From Sulfuritalea sp. (GTDB lineage Bacteria > Pseudomonadota > Gammaproteobacteria > Burkholderiales > Rhodocyclaceae): a stretch of 45,705 nucleotides of DNA. Both the position numbers and the translations under genes were made by a program. Below, piece after piece: positions 26,926-35,420 of the stretch. The notes under the pieces were generated by a model, which had not been told where the DNA came from, ran no database searches, and worked only from the letters and a program-made list of their open reading frames with translations. The stretch covers positions 1 to 45,705 of the forward strand of contig NZ_JAFLDR010000033.1 of the NCBI RefSeq assembly GCF_017302275.1. The letters run 5' to 3'. The first letter of the stretch is position 1, and every line of letters begins with the position of its first letter.

Positions 26926-27258
26926 TCAGCTTCCCAGCCTGACCGCGACGATTCGCTCCGGCAGTTTCCCGCGAATCCTGGCGAACTCCTGGTGGTCGCC
27001 GTTCATGAAATCGAGCGCGACCTGCTGAAAGGCGAGGAGGGGCGATGCGTATTCATGGCTGGCGCGTACCTTTGCTGGACCTGCCTCGGACGGGACGAAA
27101 CCGTGGAAATGCCGGCCCCGCGTTGCGGGGTCATCGATGATTCTAGTATGGGCAAGGCATTTCCGCCTCAGGGCGTGCCAAGCGGCCGCGTACCGATGGG
27201 TCTTGCCGCGTCGCCGGCGACCGAAGCAAGTCCCGGCGGGGCGCCGACTTTTGTCCAT
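26926..27258 (-). CDS. Possible small hypothetical gene upstream of the PanE-like gene
   Basis: A 110-residue ORF of low certainty. The last 60 residues (from about [11 protein letters not shown] to the C-terminus) show codon use like neighbouring genes, with GC-rich third positions, and look protein-like; the N-terminal half is Arg-rich and doubtful. The ATG at 27258 lies in a degenerate copy of the dispersed repeat. The true start may be further in, or the stretch may be a gene remnant. I recognise no family. It ends five bases before the PanE-like start on the same strand. Confidence 0.35.
   Translation of the reverse strand: MDKSRRPAGTCFGRRRRGKTHRYAAAWHALRRKCLAHTRIIDDPATRGRHFHGFVPSEAGPAKVRASHEYASPLLAFQQVALDFMNGDHQEFARIRGKLPERIVAVRLGS
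27231..27254 (-). repeat. Degenerate copy of the family A repeat
   Basis: On the minus strand AAAAGTCGGCGCC matches the left half of the repeat; the right half has diverged. It lies at the start of the doubtful ORF 26926-27258. Confidence 0.35.
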
Positions 27259-27304
27259 GGCCGGGATGTCCTCCGGAAATCCCGGCGCCTGCGGCGGCCT
27301 CGGA

Positions 27305-28732
27305 TCAGTCACCGGCCGCGCCGCGCACCGCCTTGAAGCGCGCCAGCGTGCGCTCGCGCGCCGCCGCATGGTCCACCACCGGCGCCGGGTAGTCGCGGCC
27401 GATGACGACTCCACAGGCGGCCTGTTGCGCCGCATCCATGCGCCATGGCGCGTGGATGAACCGGGCCGGCGCCGCCGCCAGTTCCGGCACGTAGCGACGG
27501 ATGAAGCGGCCCGCGGGATCGAACTTCTCCGACTGGGTCACGGGATTGAAGATGCGGAACCAGGGCTGGGCGTCGCAACCGGTGGAGGCGGCCCATTGCC
27601 AGCCGCCGTTGTTGGCGGCGAGGTCGAAGTCGAGCAGCTTCTCGGCGAACCAGGCTTCGCCCAGGCGCCAGTCGAGACCGAGGTCCTTGCTCAGGAAGCA
27701 GGCGGTGACCATGCGCAGCCGGTTGTGCATCCAGCCGGCCTGGTCGAGTTGGCGCATTGCCGCGTCGACCAGCGGGTAGCCGGTGCGCCCGGCCTGCCAG
27801 GCGGCGAGCAGGTCGGGTGCGTCATCCCAGCGCAGGGCGTCGAAGTCGGGCTTGAAGCACTGCGTGACCACGCGCGGGTGGTGCCACAGTATCGCGTGGT
27901 AGAAGTCGCGCCAGACCAGTTCAGAGAGCCAGGTCTGGGCGCCGCGACCCGGCTGCGACTGCGCGTAGCCGGCGAGCTGGCGGATCGAGATCGTGCCGAA
28001 GCGCAGATGGGCGGAAAGGTAGGAGCAGCCCTTCTGCGCGGGGAAGTCGCGTTTCGCGGCGTAGTCGTCGATGCGCTCGGCGAAATCGCGGAACATGGTC
28101 TGCGCGCCGCTCATGCCGGTGGGCAGGCGCAGCGCGGCGAGGTCGGTGCTTTCGAAGCCGAGTTCCTCGAGCGTGGGCACGCGCTCGCTGGCGCGCGGCG
28201 GCGCCAGCCGCGGGGCGAACGGCTCGACCGGAAAAGCAGTGAGGTCGGCGGCCGCGAGGCGCCGGAGCCAGGCGTTCTTGTAGGGCGTGAATACCGAGAA
28301 GGGCCTGCCACCCTGCGTCATGACCTCGTCGCGTTCGAAGATCACCTGGTCCTTGCAGTCGATCCAGCAAGAGTCGGCGGCGGCGACACGGCGTGCGACC
28401 TCGGCATCGCGCGCGATCGCCGCCGGCTCGTAGTCGCGGTTGGCCAGCACGGCGGCGACGCCGAGTTCGGCGGCAAGGCGGGGGATTTCCTCGCAAGGAT
28501 CGCCGTGGCGCACGATCAGGCCGCCGCCCATGGCGCGCAAGGCCGCATCCACTTCCTCGAGCGCGCGCAGGATGAACTCGACGCGTCGGTCGCGGCGTGG
28601 CAGGCGGTCGAGGATGGTCGTGTCGAAGACGAAGGCGCAATGCACGCCTTCGAAATCCCGCAGCGCGAGGTGCAGCGCGGCGTGGTCCTGCACGCGCAAG
28701 TCGCGACGAAACCAGACGAGGGCAGTGGACAT
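27305..28732 (-). CDS. phrB: Deoxyribodipyrimidine photolyase
   Basis: A 475-residue class I CPD photolyase that repairs UV dimers using FADH and an antenna pigment. [16 protein letters not shown] marks the N-terminal antenna domain. The FAD domain holds [27 protein letters not shown] and [20 protein letters not shown]. The length is normal. Residues 114-122 (RRVAAADSC), in the linker after the antenna domain beta-strands, come from a copy of the dispersed 27-bp repeat, read in a third frame. The gene is divergent from yqgE across 60 bp. Confidence 0.95.
   Translation of the reverse strand: MSTALVWFRRDLRVQDHAALHLALRDFEGVHCAFVFDTTILDRLPRRDRRVEFILRALEEVDAALRAMGGGLIVRHGDPCEEIPRLAAELGVAAVLANRDYEPAAIARDAEVARRVAAADSCWIDCKDQVIFERDEVMTQGGRPFSVFTPYKNAWLRRLAAADLTAFPVEPFAPRLAPPRASERVPTLEELGFESTDLAALRLPTGMSGAQTMFRDFAERIDDYAAKRDFPAQKGCSYLSAHLRFGTISIRQLAGYAQSQPGRGAQTWLSELVWRDFYHAILWHHPRVVTQCFKPDFDALRWDDAPDLLAAWQAGRTGYPLVDAAMRQLDQAGWMHNRLRMVTACFLSKDLGLDWRLGEAWFAEKLLDFDLAANNGGWQWAASTGCDAQPWFRIFNPVTQSEKFDPAGRFIRRYVPELAAAPARFIHAPWRMDAAQQAACGVVIGRDYPAPVVDHAAARERTLARFKAVRGAAGD
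28367..28393 (+). repeat. 27-bp dispersed repeat (family A) in phrB
   Basis: GCAA, the core with one change (GGCGGCGGCG), then ACACGGCG. PhrB reads the opposite strand in a third frame and codes RRVAAADSC. Confidence 0.8.
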
Positions 28733-28792
28733 GGGGGTTTTCGGACGGGGACGCTCGGGCACGGGCCGACAGATTACAATGGCGCCACATTC

Positions 28793-29365
28793 ATGGAAAC
28801 CATCAGCCTCGCCAATCACTTCCTGATCGCCATGCCCGCCATGGCCGACCCGAATTTTTCGCGCACGCTGACCTACATCTGCGAACACAACGCGGATGGC
28901 GCCATCGGCATCATCGTCAATCGGCCTATGGACATGAACCTCGCCGGGCTCTTCGACCGCGTCAGCATTCCGCTCGACGACGGTGAGACCGAAGCCCGCT
29001 TCGCCGAGCTGCCGGTATATTTCGGCGGCCCGGTGCAGACCGATCGCGGCTTCGTCCTGCATCGCCCGGCCGGGCATTGGCAATCGTCGCTCAACGTCAG
29101 CGAGAAGATCGCCCTGACCAGTTCGCGCGACATCCTGCAGTCGATGGGCAGTACCGGCGAGCCCGCCGAAGTGCTGGTCAGCCTCGGCTATGCCGGCTGG
29201 ACCGCCGGCCAGCTCGAATGGGAACTGTCGCAGAATTCCTGGCTGACCGTCGAAGCCGATCCCGGGATAATCTTCGTGACACCGCCGGAAGAACGCCTGC
29301 CGGCCGCGATGCAGCTGCTGGGCGTGGATTTCGCCAGGCTCTCGGATGTGGCCGGACATGCCTGA
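28793..29365 (+). CDS. YqgE/AlgH family protein
   Basis: A 190-residue protein of the YqgE/AlgH (DUF179) family, seen from [34 protein letters not shown] and [14 protein letters not shown]. The molecular role is unsettled; the family is almost always found upstream of ruvX, as here. The ATG at 28793 is the first plausible start after the phrB divergent region. The end overlaps ruvX. Confidence 0.93.
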   Translation: METISLANHFLIAMPAMADPNFSRTLTYICEHNADGAIGIIVNRPMDMNLAGLFDRVSIPLDDGETEARFAELPVYFGGPVQTDRGFVLHRPAGHWQSSLNVSEKIALTSSRDILQSMGSTGEPAEVLVSLGYAGWTAGQLEWELSQNSWLTVEADPGIIFVTPPEERLPAAMQLLGVDFARLSDVAGHA

Positions 29366-29819
29366 GGCGGGGGGGGCGGTACTCGCCTTCGATTTCGGCC
29401 TGAAGCGGATCGGCGTCGCCATCGGCATGCAAATGGAATCGGGCTGCGCCGGCGCGGCGCGGCCGCTGACCGCCATCGACGGCGAAGCCAGCGACGTGCG
29501 CTTCGCCGCGATCGCCGCCCTGATCGCCGAGTGGCAGCCGCGGCGCCTGCTGGTGGGGCGCCCGCTCAACGACGACGGCACGCCGCACGAGATGACGGCG
29601 CGCTGCGACCGCTTCGCCAACCAGCTGCGCGGCCGGTTCCACTTGCCGGTCGATGCCGTCGACGAACGCTTCAGCTCGACCGAGGCCGACGCGACGCTGC
29701 GCGAGCGCGGGCTGGACTGGCGCCGGCGCAAGCAGCAGGTCGACGCCGAAGCCGCGCTCGTCATCCTCAACAGCTGGTTCCAGACCCATGACCAACCTTC
29801 AGCCCATGCAACTGCCTGA
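29358..29819 (+). CDS. ruvX: RuvX/YqgF Holliday junction resolvase-like nuclease
   Basis: A 153-residue RNase H-fold protein involved in rRNA 5'-end processing and proposed to resolve Holliday junctions. The catalytic acidic residues are in [26 protein letters not shown] and [11 protein letters not shown], with a final Asp near [11 protein letters not shown] codons at 29346 and 29358 are both possible; the second gives a shorter, more typical N-terminus. It overlaps yqgE at its start and pyrR at its end by 32 bases. Confidence 0.93.
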   Translation: MPEAGGAVLAFDFGLKRIGVAIGMQMESGCAGAARPLTAIDGEASDVRFAAIAALIAEWQPRRLLVGRPLNDDGTPHEMTARCDRFANQLRGRFHLPVDAVDERFSSTEADATLRERGLDWRRRKQQVDAEAALVILNSWFQTHDQPSAHATA

Positions 29820-30303
29820 CGCCGAAGCACTCTGTTCCGCCCTCGCCGAGGCCATGCGGCCGTGCGTCGATTCCGGGCGTACCGCGCTGGTCGGCATCCA
29901 CACCGGCGGCGTCTGGGTCGCCGAACGCCTGCACGCCGCGCTGGGCCTGAAGATTCCTTCCGGGTCGATGGACGTGTCCTTCTATCGCGACGATTTCAAC
30001 CAGCGGGGGTTGCACGCGAATGCGCGGGCCTCGCACATCCCCTTCGACGTCGAGGGCGCCCATGTGGTGATCGTCGACGACGTGCTTTACACCGGACGCA
30101 CCATCCGTGCCGCAATGAACGAACTGTTCGATTTCGGCCGCCCGGCGCGGATCGACCTTGCCGTGCTGACGGATCGCGGGGGCCGCGAACTGCCCATCGC
30201 GCCGACCTTCTGCCCGCATGCCATGAGCCTGCCGCCGGCGCAGATGCTGGCGCTGGAGCGCGCGGCCGACGGCGGGCTGTCCTTCCGGGTGATGGAGAAA
30301 TGA
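29788..30303 (+). CDS. pyrR: PyrR bifunctional regulator / uracil phosphoribosyltransferase
   Basis: A 171-residue type I phosphoribosyltransferase-fold protein. The PRPP loop [16 protein letters not shown] (about 91-106) is intact. In many bacteria PyrR binds pyr mRNA to control attenuation and has weak uracil phosphoribosyltransferase activity; pyrR leads pyrB and pyrC' in pseudomonads in the same way. The ATG at 29788 lies inside the end of ruvX, and the stop overlaps pyrB as ATGA. No leader attenuator is visible because the gene is embedded in the yqgE-ruvX message. Confidence 0.93.
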   Translation: MTNLQPMQLPDAEALCSALAEAMRPCVDSGRTALVGIHTGGVWVAERLHAALGLKIPSGSMDVSFYRDDFNQRGLHANARASHIPFDVEGAHVVIVDDVLYTGRTIRAAMNELFDFGRPARIDLAVLTDRGGRELPIAPTFCPHAMSLPPAQMLALERAADGGLSFRVMEK

Positions 30304-31277
30304 ATTTCATGTCCGCCGGCGGCAACCCCCAGTTGAACAAGCATGGCGAACTCAACCACCTGCTGACCATCGAGGGCCTGCCACGCGAAGTACTGGCGCG
30401 CATCCTCGATACCGCCGCGCCATTTTCCGAGGTTGCCGAGCGCGAGGTGAAGAAGGTGCCGCTGTTGCGCGGCAAGAGCGTGTTCAACCTGTTCTTCGAG
30501 AATTCGACGCGTACCCGCACCACTTTCGAAATCGCCGCCAAGCGGCTGTCCGCCGACGTCATCAACCTCAACATCAGCACCTCGTCGGCCAACAAGGGCG
30601 AAACCCTGCTCGACACCGCGGACAACCTCGCCGCGATGCAGGCCGACATGTTCGTCGTGCGCCACGCGTCAAGCGGCGCGCCCTACCTGATCGCGCAGCA
30701 CCTGGCCGCCACCGGGCGCGACCACATTCATGTCGTCAATGCCGGCGACGGTCGCCATGCGCACCCGACGCAGGGCCTGCTCGACATGTACACCATCCGC
30801 CACTACAAGAAGGATTTCAGCCAGCTCACGGTCGCCGTGGTCGGCGACGTGCTGCATTCGCGCGTGGCGCGCAGCCAGATCCACGCGCTGACCACGCTGG
30901 GCGTACCCGAAGTGCGCGTGATCGCGCCCAAGACCCTGCTGCCGACGGGCATCGAGCGCCTCGGCGTGCGGGTGTTCAACGACATGCGCGAGGGCCTGCG
31001 CGGCGTCGATGTGGTGATGATGCTGCGCCTGCAGAACGAACGCATGCAGGGCGCGCTGCTGCCTTCGACGCAGGAATACTTCAAGTCCTACGGGTTGACG
31101 CCGGAGAAGCTGGCGCTGGCCAAGCCCGACGCCATCGTCATGCATCCGGGGCCGATGAACCGCGGCGTCGAAATCGATTCCGCCGTCGCCGACGGCAGCC
31201 AGGCCGTGATCCTGCCGCAGGTCACCTTCGGCATCGCGGTGCGAATGGCAGTGATGGTCATGCTGGCGGGAAATTGA
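30300..31277 (+). CDS. pyrB: Aspartate carbamoyltransferase catalytic subunit
   Basis: A 325-residue enzyme making carbamoyl-aspartate, the committed step of pyrimidine synthesis. The carbamoyl phosphate motif [12 protein letters not shown] (about 62-73) and the [11 protein letters not shown] block (about 158-168) are present. With the inactive dihydroorotase-like pyrC' nearby, it should form the large class A complex known from Pseudomonas. The ATG at 30300 overlaps pyrR; an ATG at 30309 is also possible. The stop is five bases from the DpnI-like gene rather than next to pyrC'. Confidence 0.97.
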   Translation: MNFMSAGGNPQLNKHGELNHLLTIEGLPREVLARILDTAAPFSEVAEREVKKVPLLRGKSVFNLFFENSTRTRTTFEIAAKRLSADVINLNISTSSANKGETLLDTADNLAAMQADMFVVRHASSGAPYLIAQHLAATGRDHIHVVNAGDGRHAHPTQGLLDMYTIRHYKKDFSQLTVAVVGDVLHSRVARSQIHALTTLGVPEVRVIAPKTLLPTGIERLGVRVFNDMREGLRGVDVVMMLRLQNERMQGALLPSTQEYFKSYGLTPEKLALAKPDAIVMHPGPMNRGVEIDSAVADGSQAVILPQVTFGIAVRMAVMVMLAGN

Positions 31278-31282
31278 ACCCG

Positions 31283-32059
31283 ATGGCGTCGCAATACGAG
31301 CTAATGCTCGCTCAATACAAAAGCGGGGCCCAGCGCGCCCGCGTCTTCAGCGAGTCGTGGGTGGAGGCAAATCTGAATTGTCCCAAGTGTAACCATCGTC
31401 TTTCGCGGACCAGGAACAACACAATGGCGCGAGACTTCACCTGCGAGAGTTGCAGGGCGGGGTTTGAGCTGAAAAGCAAGAAGGGACTTTTTGGCGCAAT
31501 CGTGCCGGATGGCGCCTATGATTCGATGGTTTCGTCGATTCGCTCAGACCAAAGGCCACATCTGCTGTTGCTGAATTACACGCAGGACTATCGAGTACAA
31601 AGCGTTGCGGCGGTTCCGCGCCAATTTCTCGTCGAAGAGATTGTTATTCCGCGGAGGCCGTTGGGGGCTCACTGTCGCCGCGCGGGTTGGCGAGGATGTA
31701 ATCTGAATATTGGAATGCTACCGCCCGACGGGCGCGTGTGTTGCGTTACGGACTTCAAGGCGGAGCCTACAGAGCGAGTTCGCGCAGCTTGGACGCGCTC
31801 AGAGTTCTTGGACGAATATCGAAGTTCGCAACGCGGCTGGATTACCTTAACGATGTCGCTAGTGCGACGAATCGGAACTGAGACGTTCTCGCTTCGGGAC
31901 GTGTATGCGCTAGAAAGTGAGGCCCAATTGGCCTTTCCTGACAACTTGCATGTTCGAGAGAAGCTGCGCCAGCAACTTCAGGTGCTCCGCGATAAAGGGT
32001 GGCTAGAGTTCTTGTCGCGGGGAACGTATCGCTTGACCCATGGTGTGCCCCCACAATGA
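31283..32059 (+). CDS. DpnI-family methyl-directed restriction endonuclease
   Basis: A 258-residue enzyme strongly resembling DpnI, which cuts GATC only when the adenine is N6-methylated. Zinc cysteines Cys33, Cys36 (CPKC) and Cys54, Cys57 (CESC) and the PD-(D/E)xK active site Asp51, Glu62, Lys64 (in FELKSKKG) follow DpnI spacing. ARRAGWIGC-like RRAGWRGCNLNIG and the C-terminal winged helix (REKLRQQLQVLRDKGWLEF) also match. The gene is clearly AT-richer than pyrB and pyrC', a sign of transfer. It sits five bases after the pyrB stop; a TTG at 31274 overlapping that stop is an alternative start. A host with this enzyme should lack Dam methylation. Confidence 0.93.
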   Translation: MASQYELMLAQYKSGAQRARVFSESWVEANLNCPKCNHRLSRTRNNTMARDFTCESCRAGFELKSKKGLFGAIVPDGAYDSMVSSIRSDQRPHLLLLNYTQDYRVQSVAAVPRQFLVEEIVIPRRPLGAHCRRAGWRGCNLNIGMLPPDGRVCCVTDFKAEPTERVRAAWTRSEFLDEYRSSQRGWITLTMSLVRRIGTETFSLRDVYALESEAQLAFPDNLHVREKLRQQLQVLRDKGWLEFLSRGTYRLTHGVPPQ

Positions 32060-32292
32060 CTTCCAGCCTTTTCCCGTCTCCTGAATGCCGCCCAGGCCCC
32101 ACACAAAAGAATCGACCACGTGTATTAGTGATCGTTTCGGGCGGCGTCGCCGAGTTTGTTGCCGACACCGGAGTGGAAGTCGCGGTCTTCGACTGGGACA
32201 ACTATCGAGCCGATCCGGTTGGCACTCCGATCCCATCAGCCCTATTTGCCGACATGGCTAACGATTGCGATATTCCGGTTTCAAATTCTTAG
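32056..32292 (+). CDS. Small protein coupled to the DpnI-like gene (unknown)
   Basis: A 78-residue ORF whose ATG overlaps the stop of the DpnI-like gene as ATGA. The middle reads RVLVIVSGGVAEFVAD and VEVAVFDWDNYR, a two-strand pattern I have seen in small proteins of accessory DNA, but I cannot name a family or function. It ends 12 bases before pyrC'. Base composition follows the DpnI-like gene at first. It probably travelled with the restriction gene. Confidence 0.65.
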   Translation: MTSSLFPSPECRPGPTQKNRPRVLVIVSGGVAEFVADTGVEVAVFDWDNYRADPVGTPIPSALFADMANDCDIPVSNS

Positions 32293-32304
32293 CATTTTGA
32301 CGCC

Positions 32305-33588
32305 ATGAAAATCCACATCAAGAACGGTCGCCTGATCGACCCGGCCAGCAACACCGACAAGCCGCTCGACCTGTTCATCGGTGCCGGGCGCATTGTCGGC
32401 ATCGGCACGGCGCCGGCCGGTTTCGAGCCCAACAGCGTGCTCGACGCGACGGGCTGCGTCGTCTGTCCCGGATTGGTCGACCTCGCGGCACGCTTGCGCG
32501 AGCCGGGCTTCGAATACCGCGCCACGCTGGAATCCGAAATGGCGGCGGCGGCGGCGGGCGGTGTGACGTCCCTGGCCTGTCCGCCGGACACCGATCCGGT
32601 GCTGGACGAACCCGGCCTGGTGGAAATGCTGACCCATCGCGCGCGCCTGCCCGAGTTTGCCCACGTCCATCCGGTGGGCGCACTGACCGCACAACTCGAA
32701 GGCAAGGCGCTGACCGAGATGGCGGAATTGAGCGAGGCCGGCTGCGTCGCCTTCGGCCAGGCCAATCGCGCCATTGTCGATACCCAGGTCCTGCTGCGCG
32801 CCATGATGTACGCGGCGACCTTCGATTTCCCGGTCTGGCTTCAGGCGCAGGACCCATTCCTGGCGAAGAAGGGCGTCGCCCATGACGGTGAGGTCGCTGC
32901 CCGCCTCGGCCTCGCCGGCATCCCGGTGGCGGCCGAAACCATCGCCCTGGCGACCATCCTGCACCTGGCCCGCGAGACCGGCGCGCGCGTGCATGTGACG
33001 CGTGTTTCCTCGGCGGCGGGTGTCGACATGATCGTCGCGGCGCGTGCCGCCGGCATCGGCGTGACCTGCGACGTGGCGGTGCACCACCTGCACCTGTGCG
33101 AGGTCGATATCGGCTTCTTCAATGCCCATGCCCGGCTCGACCCGCCGCTGCGTTCGGTCCGGGACCGCGATGCCTTGCGTGCGGGACTGGCCTCGGGCGC
33201 GATCGACGCGCTGTGCTCCGACCATACGCCGGTCGATGATGACGGCAAGCAGATGCCCTTCGACGAAGCGGAAGTCGGCGCCACCGGACTCGAACTCCTG
33301 TTGCCGCTGACCCTGAAGTGGGCGCGGGAAATGAAGCTGCCGCTGACCACCGCGCTGGCCCGGGTGACCTCCGATCCGGCGCGCATCCTCGGCGTCAAGG
33401 CCGGCAGCCTGGGCGTCGGCGCCGCCGCCGACATCTGCGTCTTCGATCCGGTGGCGGAATATGCCGTCACGCGCGAGAACCTGCGCAGCCAGGGCAAGAA
33501 CACGCCCTTCCTCGGCGTCGAGTTTCCCGGCCGCGTGCGCTACACGCTGATCGATGGCCACCTGGCCTTCGACGGCACGCTCGCCTGA
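32305..33588 (+). CDS. Dihydroorotase-like protein PyrC' (likely non-catalytic)
   Basis: A 427-residue amidohydrolase-fold protein of the dihydroorotase type. Active dihydroorotases carry a zinc-binding HxH in the DxHxHLR motif; here the equivalent is GLVDLAARLREPGF (about 55-68), with both histidines missing. The DHTPVDDD segment also departs from the usual form. This matches PyrC' of Pseudomonas, which lacks activity and serves as scaffold for PyrB. A true dihydroorotase must then be elsewhere in the genome. It is separated from pyrB by the DpnI-like insert. Confidence 0.9.
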   Translation: MKIHIKNGRLIDPASNTDKPLDLFIGAGRIVGIGTAPAGFEPNSVLDATGCVVCPGLVDLAARLREPGFEYRATLESEMAAAAAGGVTSLACPPDTDPVLDEPGLVEMLTHRARLPEFAHVHPVGALTAQLEGKALTEMAELSEAGCVAFGQANRAIVDTQVLLRAMMYAATFDFPVWLQAQDPFLAKKGVAHDGEVAARLGLAGIPVAAETIALATILHLARETGARVHVTRVSSAAGVDMIVAARAAGIGVTCDVAVHHLHLCEVDIGFFNAHARLDPPLRSVRDRDALRAGLASGAIDALCSDHTPVDDDGKQMPFDEAEVGATGLELLLPLTLKWAREMKLPLTTALARVTSDPARILGVKAGSLGVGAAADICVFDPVAEYAVTRENLRSQGKNTPFLGVEFPGRVRYTLIDGHLAFDGTLA

Positions 33589-33666
33589 CAGCGGCGCTCC
33601 TTCCGCGACCGCACTGCCGCAATCCGGAACCGCCTTCCCGCGGCGGCGTGAAATAGGTCACGCCAT

Positions 33667-33716
33667 AGGCCGAACGGACTATCGTGGAATCGCGCCGAGG
33701 CCCGAACGGACTATTG
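33667..33716 (+). promoter_or_regulatory. Tandem direct repeat upstream of two small ORFs
   Basis: AGGCCGAACGGACTATCG at 33667-33684 and AGGCCCGAACGGACTATTG at 33698-33716 are near-identical, with starts 31 bases apart, close to three helical turns. They lie about 105 bases before a small gene with a strong ribosome-binding site. This looks like paired sites for one regulator, of unknown identity. Confidence 0.5.
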
Positions 33717-33819
33717 CCGAATTTCCCGCCACGCCTAGGATGACGAGCAAGGGCAGTGGAATCGGTTCAAGGTGACGAGTTCCAGACCGCCTGAGCACCC
33801 CGACAGACAGGAGGCGATC

Positions 33820-34026
33820 ATGTCCCAATCACGCAATCTTCTGATTTCTGGCTATTCAGGCCAGCCCTTGCATCTTGCGCAGTACCGGCCCGTTGACCAC
33901 GGGAGCTACCATGAACCCGAACGTTCCGGCGTGGTGGTGCGCAACCTGGACGACATCGGCCATGCGGTGGATGTCGGCCATGTTCCGGATTTCTGGAAGC
34001 CCTGCGAAGACTGGACCCTGGACTGA
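33820..34026 (+). CDS. Small hypothetical protein
   Basis: A 68-residue soluble protein I do not recognise. The ATG at 33820 has AGGAGG seven bases upstream, a strong ribosome-binding site. It is rich in His, Tyr, Trp and Asp toward the end (HVPDFWKPCEDW) and has one cysteine. It follows the tandem direct repeat and precedes another small ORF, with which it may form a unit. Codon use fits the genome. Confidence 0.65.
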   Translation: MSQSRNLLISGYSGQPLHLAQYRPVDHGSYHEPERSGVVVRNLDDIGHAVDVGHVPDFWKPCEDWTLD

Positions 34027-34110
34027 GTCCGGTCCGGGCGCGGGACGGGGCAGGCGCCGACGCAAGGCTGCCGTCTCGACACCCGTGGAATTCAGGGGAG
34101 CACCGACACC

Positions 34111-34347
34111 ATGAACATGCAGCTGGCCATCGATAACGAACCGATCCGGTCCCGCGCGAGCGCGATTCCAGGGCTGCGCAGGCTGGCCGATACCGTTCGC
34201 CAGCATCTGGCCGCCGGCCGTACCCGCGACGCCGGGCTTTTCATGCGCGAACAGCGCTTGCCGCCGATCGCGCTGGGGTATGTGGCTGCCTGTCTGGCAA
34301 GGCAGGGCGTCAAGCAAAAGGATATCGAGGCGGCGCTGTTGTACTGA
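34111..34347 (+). CDS. Small hypothetical protein
   Basis: A 78-residue protein of unknown function, mostly helical and basic (GLRRLADTVRQHLAAGRT). The ATG at 34111 is preceded by AGGGGAGC. No membrane segment or metal motif is seen. It lies 84 bases after the 68-residue ORF on the same strand and converges on yggU. Confidence 0.6.
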   Translation: MNMQLAIDNEPIRSRASAIPGLRRLADTVRQHLAAGRTRDAGLFMREQRLPPIALGYVAACLARQGVKQKDIEAALLY

Positions 34348-34366
34348 GCCGGCCCGGCCTCCGGCA

Positions 34367-34660
34367 TCAGTCCGCGATCGCGAAGACCCGCTTGACCCGC
34401 GTCGCATCGACGCCGCCCACGCGCACCCGCTTGGCCCGCGACGACTCGCCGCCGAGCAGATCGACAGCGGTCTTGGCGATGCCGAGGCGGTCGGCAAGAA
34501 ACCTCACCAGGCAAGCATTCGCCTTGCCGTCCACCGGCGGTGCGGCGAGCTTGATCTTCAGGGCATCGCCGTGGGGTCCGGCGACCTCCGTCGTCTTCGC
34601 TCCGGGCTGGACGTGCAGGCGCAGGATTACGCCATCGCCGTCGGCCAGAAGCCAGCTCAT
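34367..34660 (-). CDS. DUF167 (YggU) family protein
   Basis: A 97-residue YggU/DUF167 protein. The conserved core LRLHVQPGAKTTEVAG (about 13-28) and LAAPPVDGKANACLVRFLA (about 38-56) are clear. The role is unknown; the gene is nearly always beside yggT, as here, with a four-base overlap. Confidence 0.93.
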   Translation of the reverse strand: MSWLLADGDGVILRLHVQPGAKTTEVAGPHGDALKIKLAAPPVDGKANACLVRFLADRLGIAKTAVDLLGGESSRAKRVRVGGVDATRVKRVFAIAD

Positions 34661-35235
34661 TGCATGAGCATCAGCGGCATCACGCTGTGGCGCAGGCTCG
34701 CGATCACGAACAGGGCGATCTGCAGCACCAGCAGCAGCGCCAGCGGCGACAGGTCAACGCCGCCGACCGGCGGAATGATGCGGCGGAACGGGCGCAGCAG
34801 GGGGCGGGTCAGCGTGTTGAAGACGTCGGCCAGCGGCGCATGGGGATTGACCCAGGAAAACACCGCCGACACCAACACCGCGCCGAATACAAGGTAAAGC
34901 CCCAACTTGGCCACTTCCAGGAGTGCCAGCGCCGCGACCACGAGAGTCGGCGCTGGCGACACGGCGGCCAGCACGCCGCTGAAGCCCAGCGCCACGCCCT
35001 GGTAGGCCACCTGCCACAGCCAGGCCAGCAGCAGGCTCGCCATGTCGAGACCGAACAGGCCGGGCACCAGGCGGCGCACCGGGCGCACCATCCAGTCGGT
35101 CACGGCGACCACGAACTGTCCCAGCGGATTGCGGAAGGGAGTGCGCGCCCACTGCATGGCGAAGCGCACCAGCAGCGCCAGCGACAGGAAGCCGCAGATG
35201 CTGTCGAGGACGAAGAGGAGGATCTGGACCAGCAT
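34657..35235 (-). CDS. YggT family membrane protein
   Basis: A 192-residue inner-membrane protein with two YggT repeats: the first ends in NPLGQFVVAVTDWMVRPVRR (about 37-56), the second in DVFNTLTRPLLRPFRR (about 135-150). The family is linked to cell division and membrane homeostasis and clusters with yggS and proC. Residues about 91-99 (AVSPAPTLV), in the loop between the two halves, are coded by a copy of the dispersed 27-bp repeat. Confidence 0.92.
   Translation of the reverse strand: MLVQILLFVLDSICGFLSLALLVRFAMQWARTPFRNPLGQFVVAVTDWMVRPVRRLVPGLFGLDMASLLLAWLWQVAYQGVALGFSGVLAAVSPAPTLVVAALALLEVAKLGLYLVFGAVLVSAVFSWVNPHAPLADVFNTLTRPLLRPFRRIIPPVGGVDLSPLALLLVLQIALFVIASLRHSVMPLMLMQ
34941..34966 (+). 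repeat. 27-bp dispersed repeat (family A) in yggT
   Basis: The exact core followed by ACACGGCG; the left flank is CGA. YggT reads the opposite strand and codes AVSPAPTLV. Confidence 0.85.
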
Positions 35236-35306
35236 CGCTGCGCCTTAAGCCGGCCAAGCCGGAACCCAACAGGGAAGGCTTCGATGAAGAACCCTGATGC
35301 TTGGCC

Positions 35307-35382
35307 GGAAAGGCGAATTGAAGGCCCGCCCCTCCCATCCTCCCCTCACGGGGAGGTGACTGATTGGCTCGCTTCGCTCGAA
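35307..35382 (+). repeat. Dispersed GC-rich intergenic repeat, family B copy 3
   Basis: This copy matches 3643-3718 block for block: AAGGCGAATTGAAGG, a C-rich run, CCCCTCACGGGGAGG hairpin, and GGCTCGCTTCGCTCGA. It lies between yggT and proC. Confidence 0.7.
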
Positions 35383-35420
35383 GTTCTTTGCAGGATGCGT
35401 CATGATTTGGCCTTCAGTGA

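Noticed and set aside
27137-28792. Plus-strand extension that would make yqgE a 742-residue protein
   Set aside because: The extension is antisense to phrB and YqgE is normally about 185-190 residues; the ATG at 28793 gives the family N-terminus.
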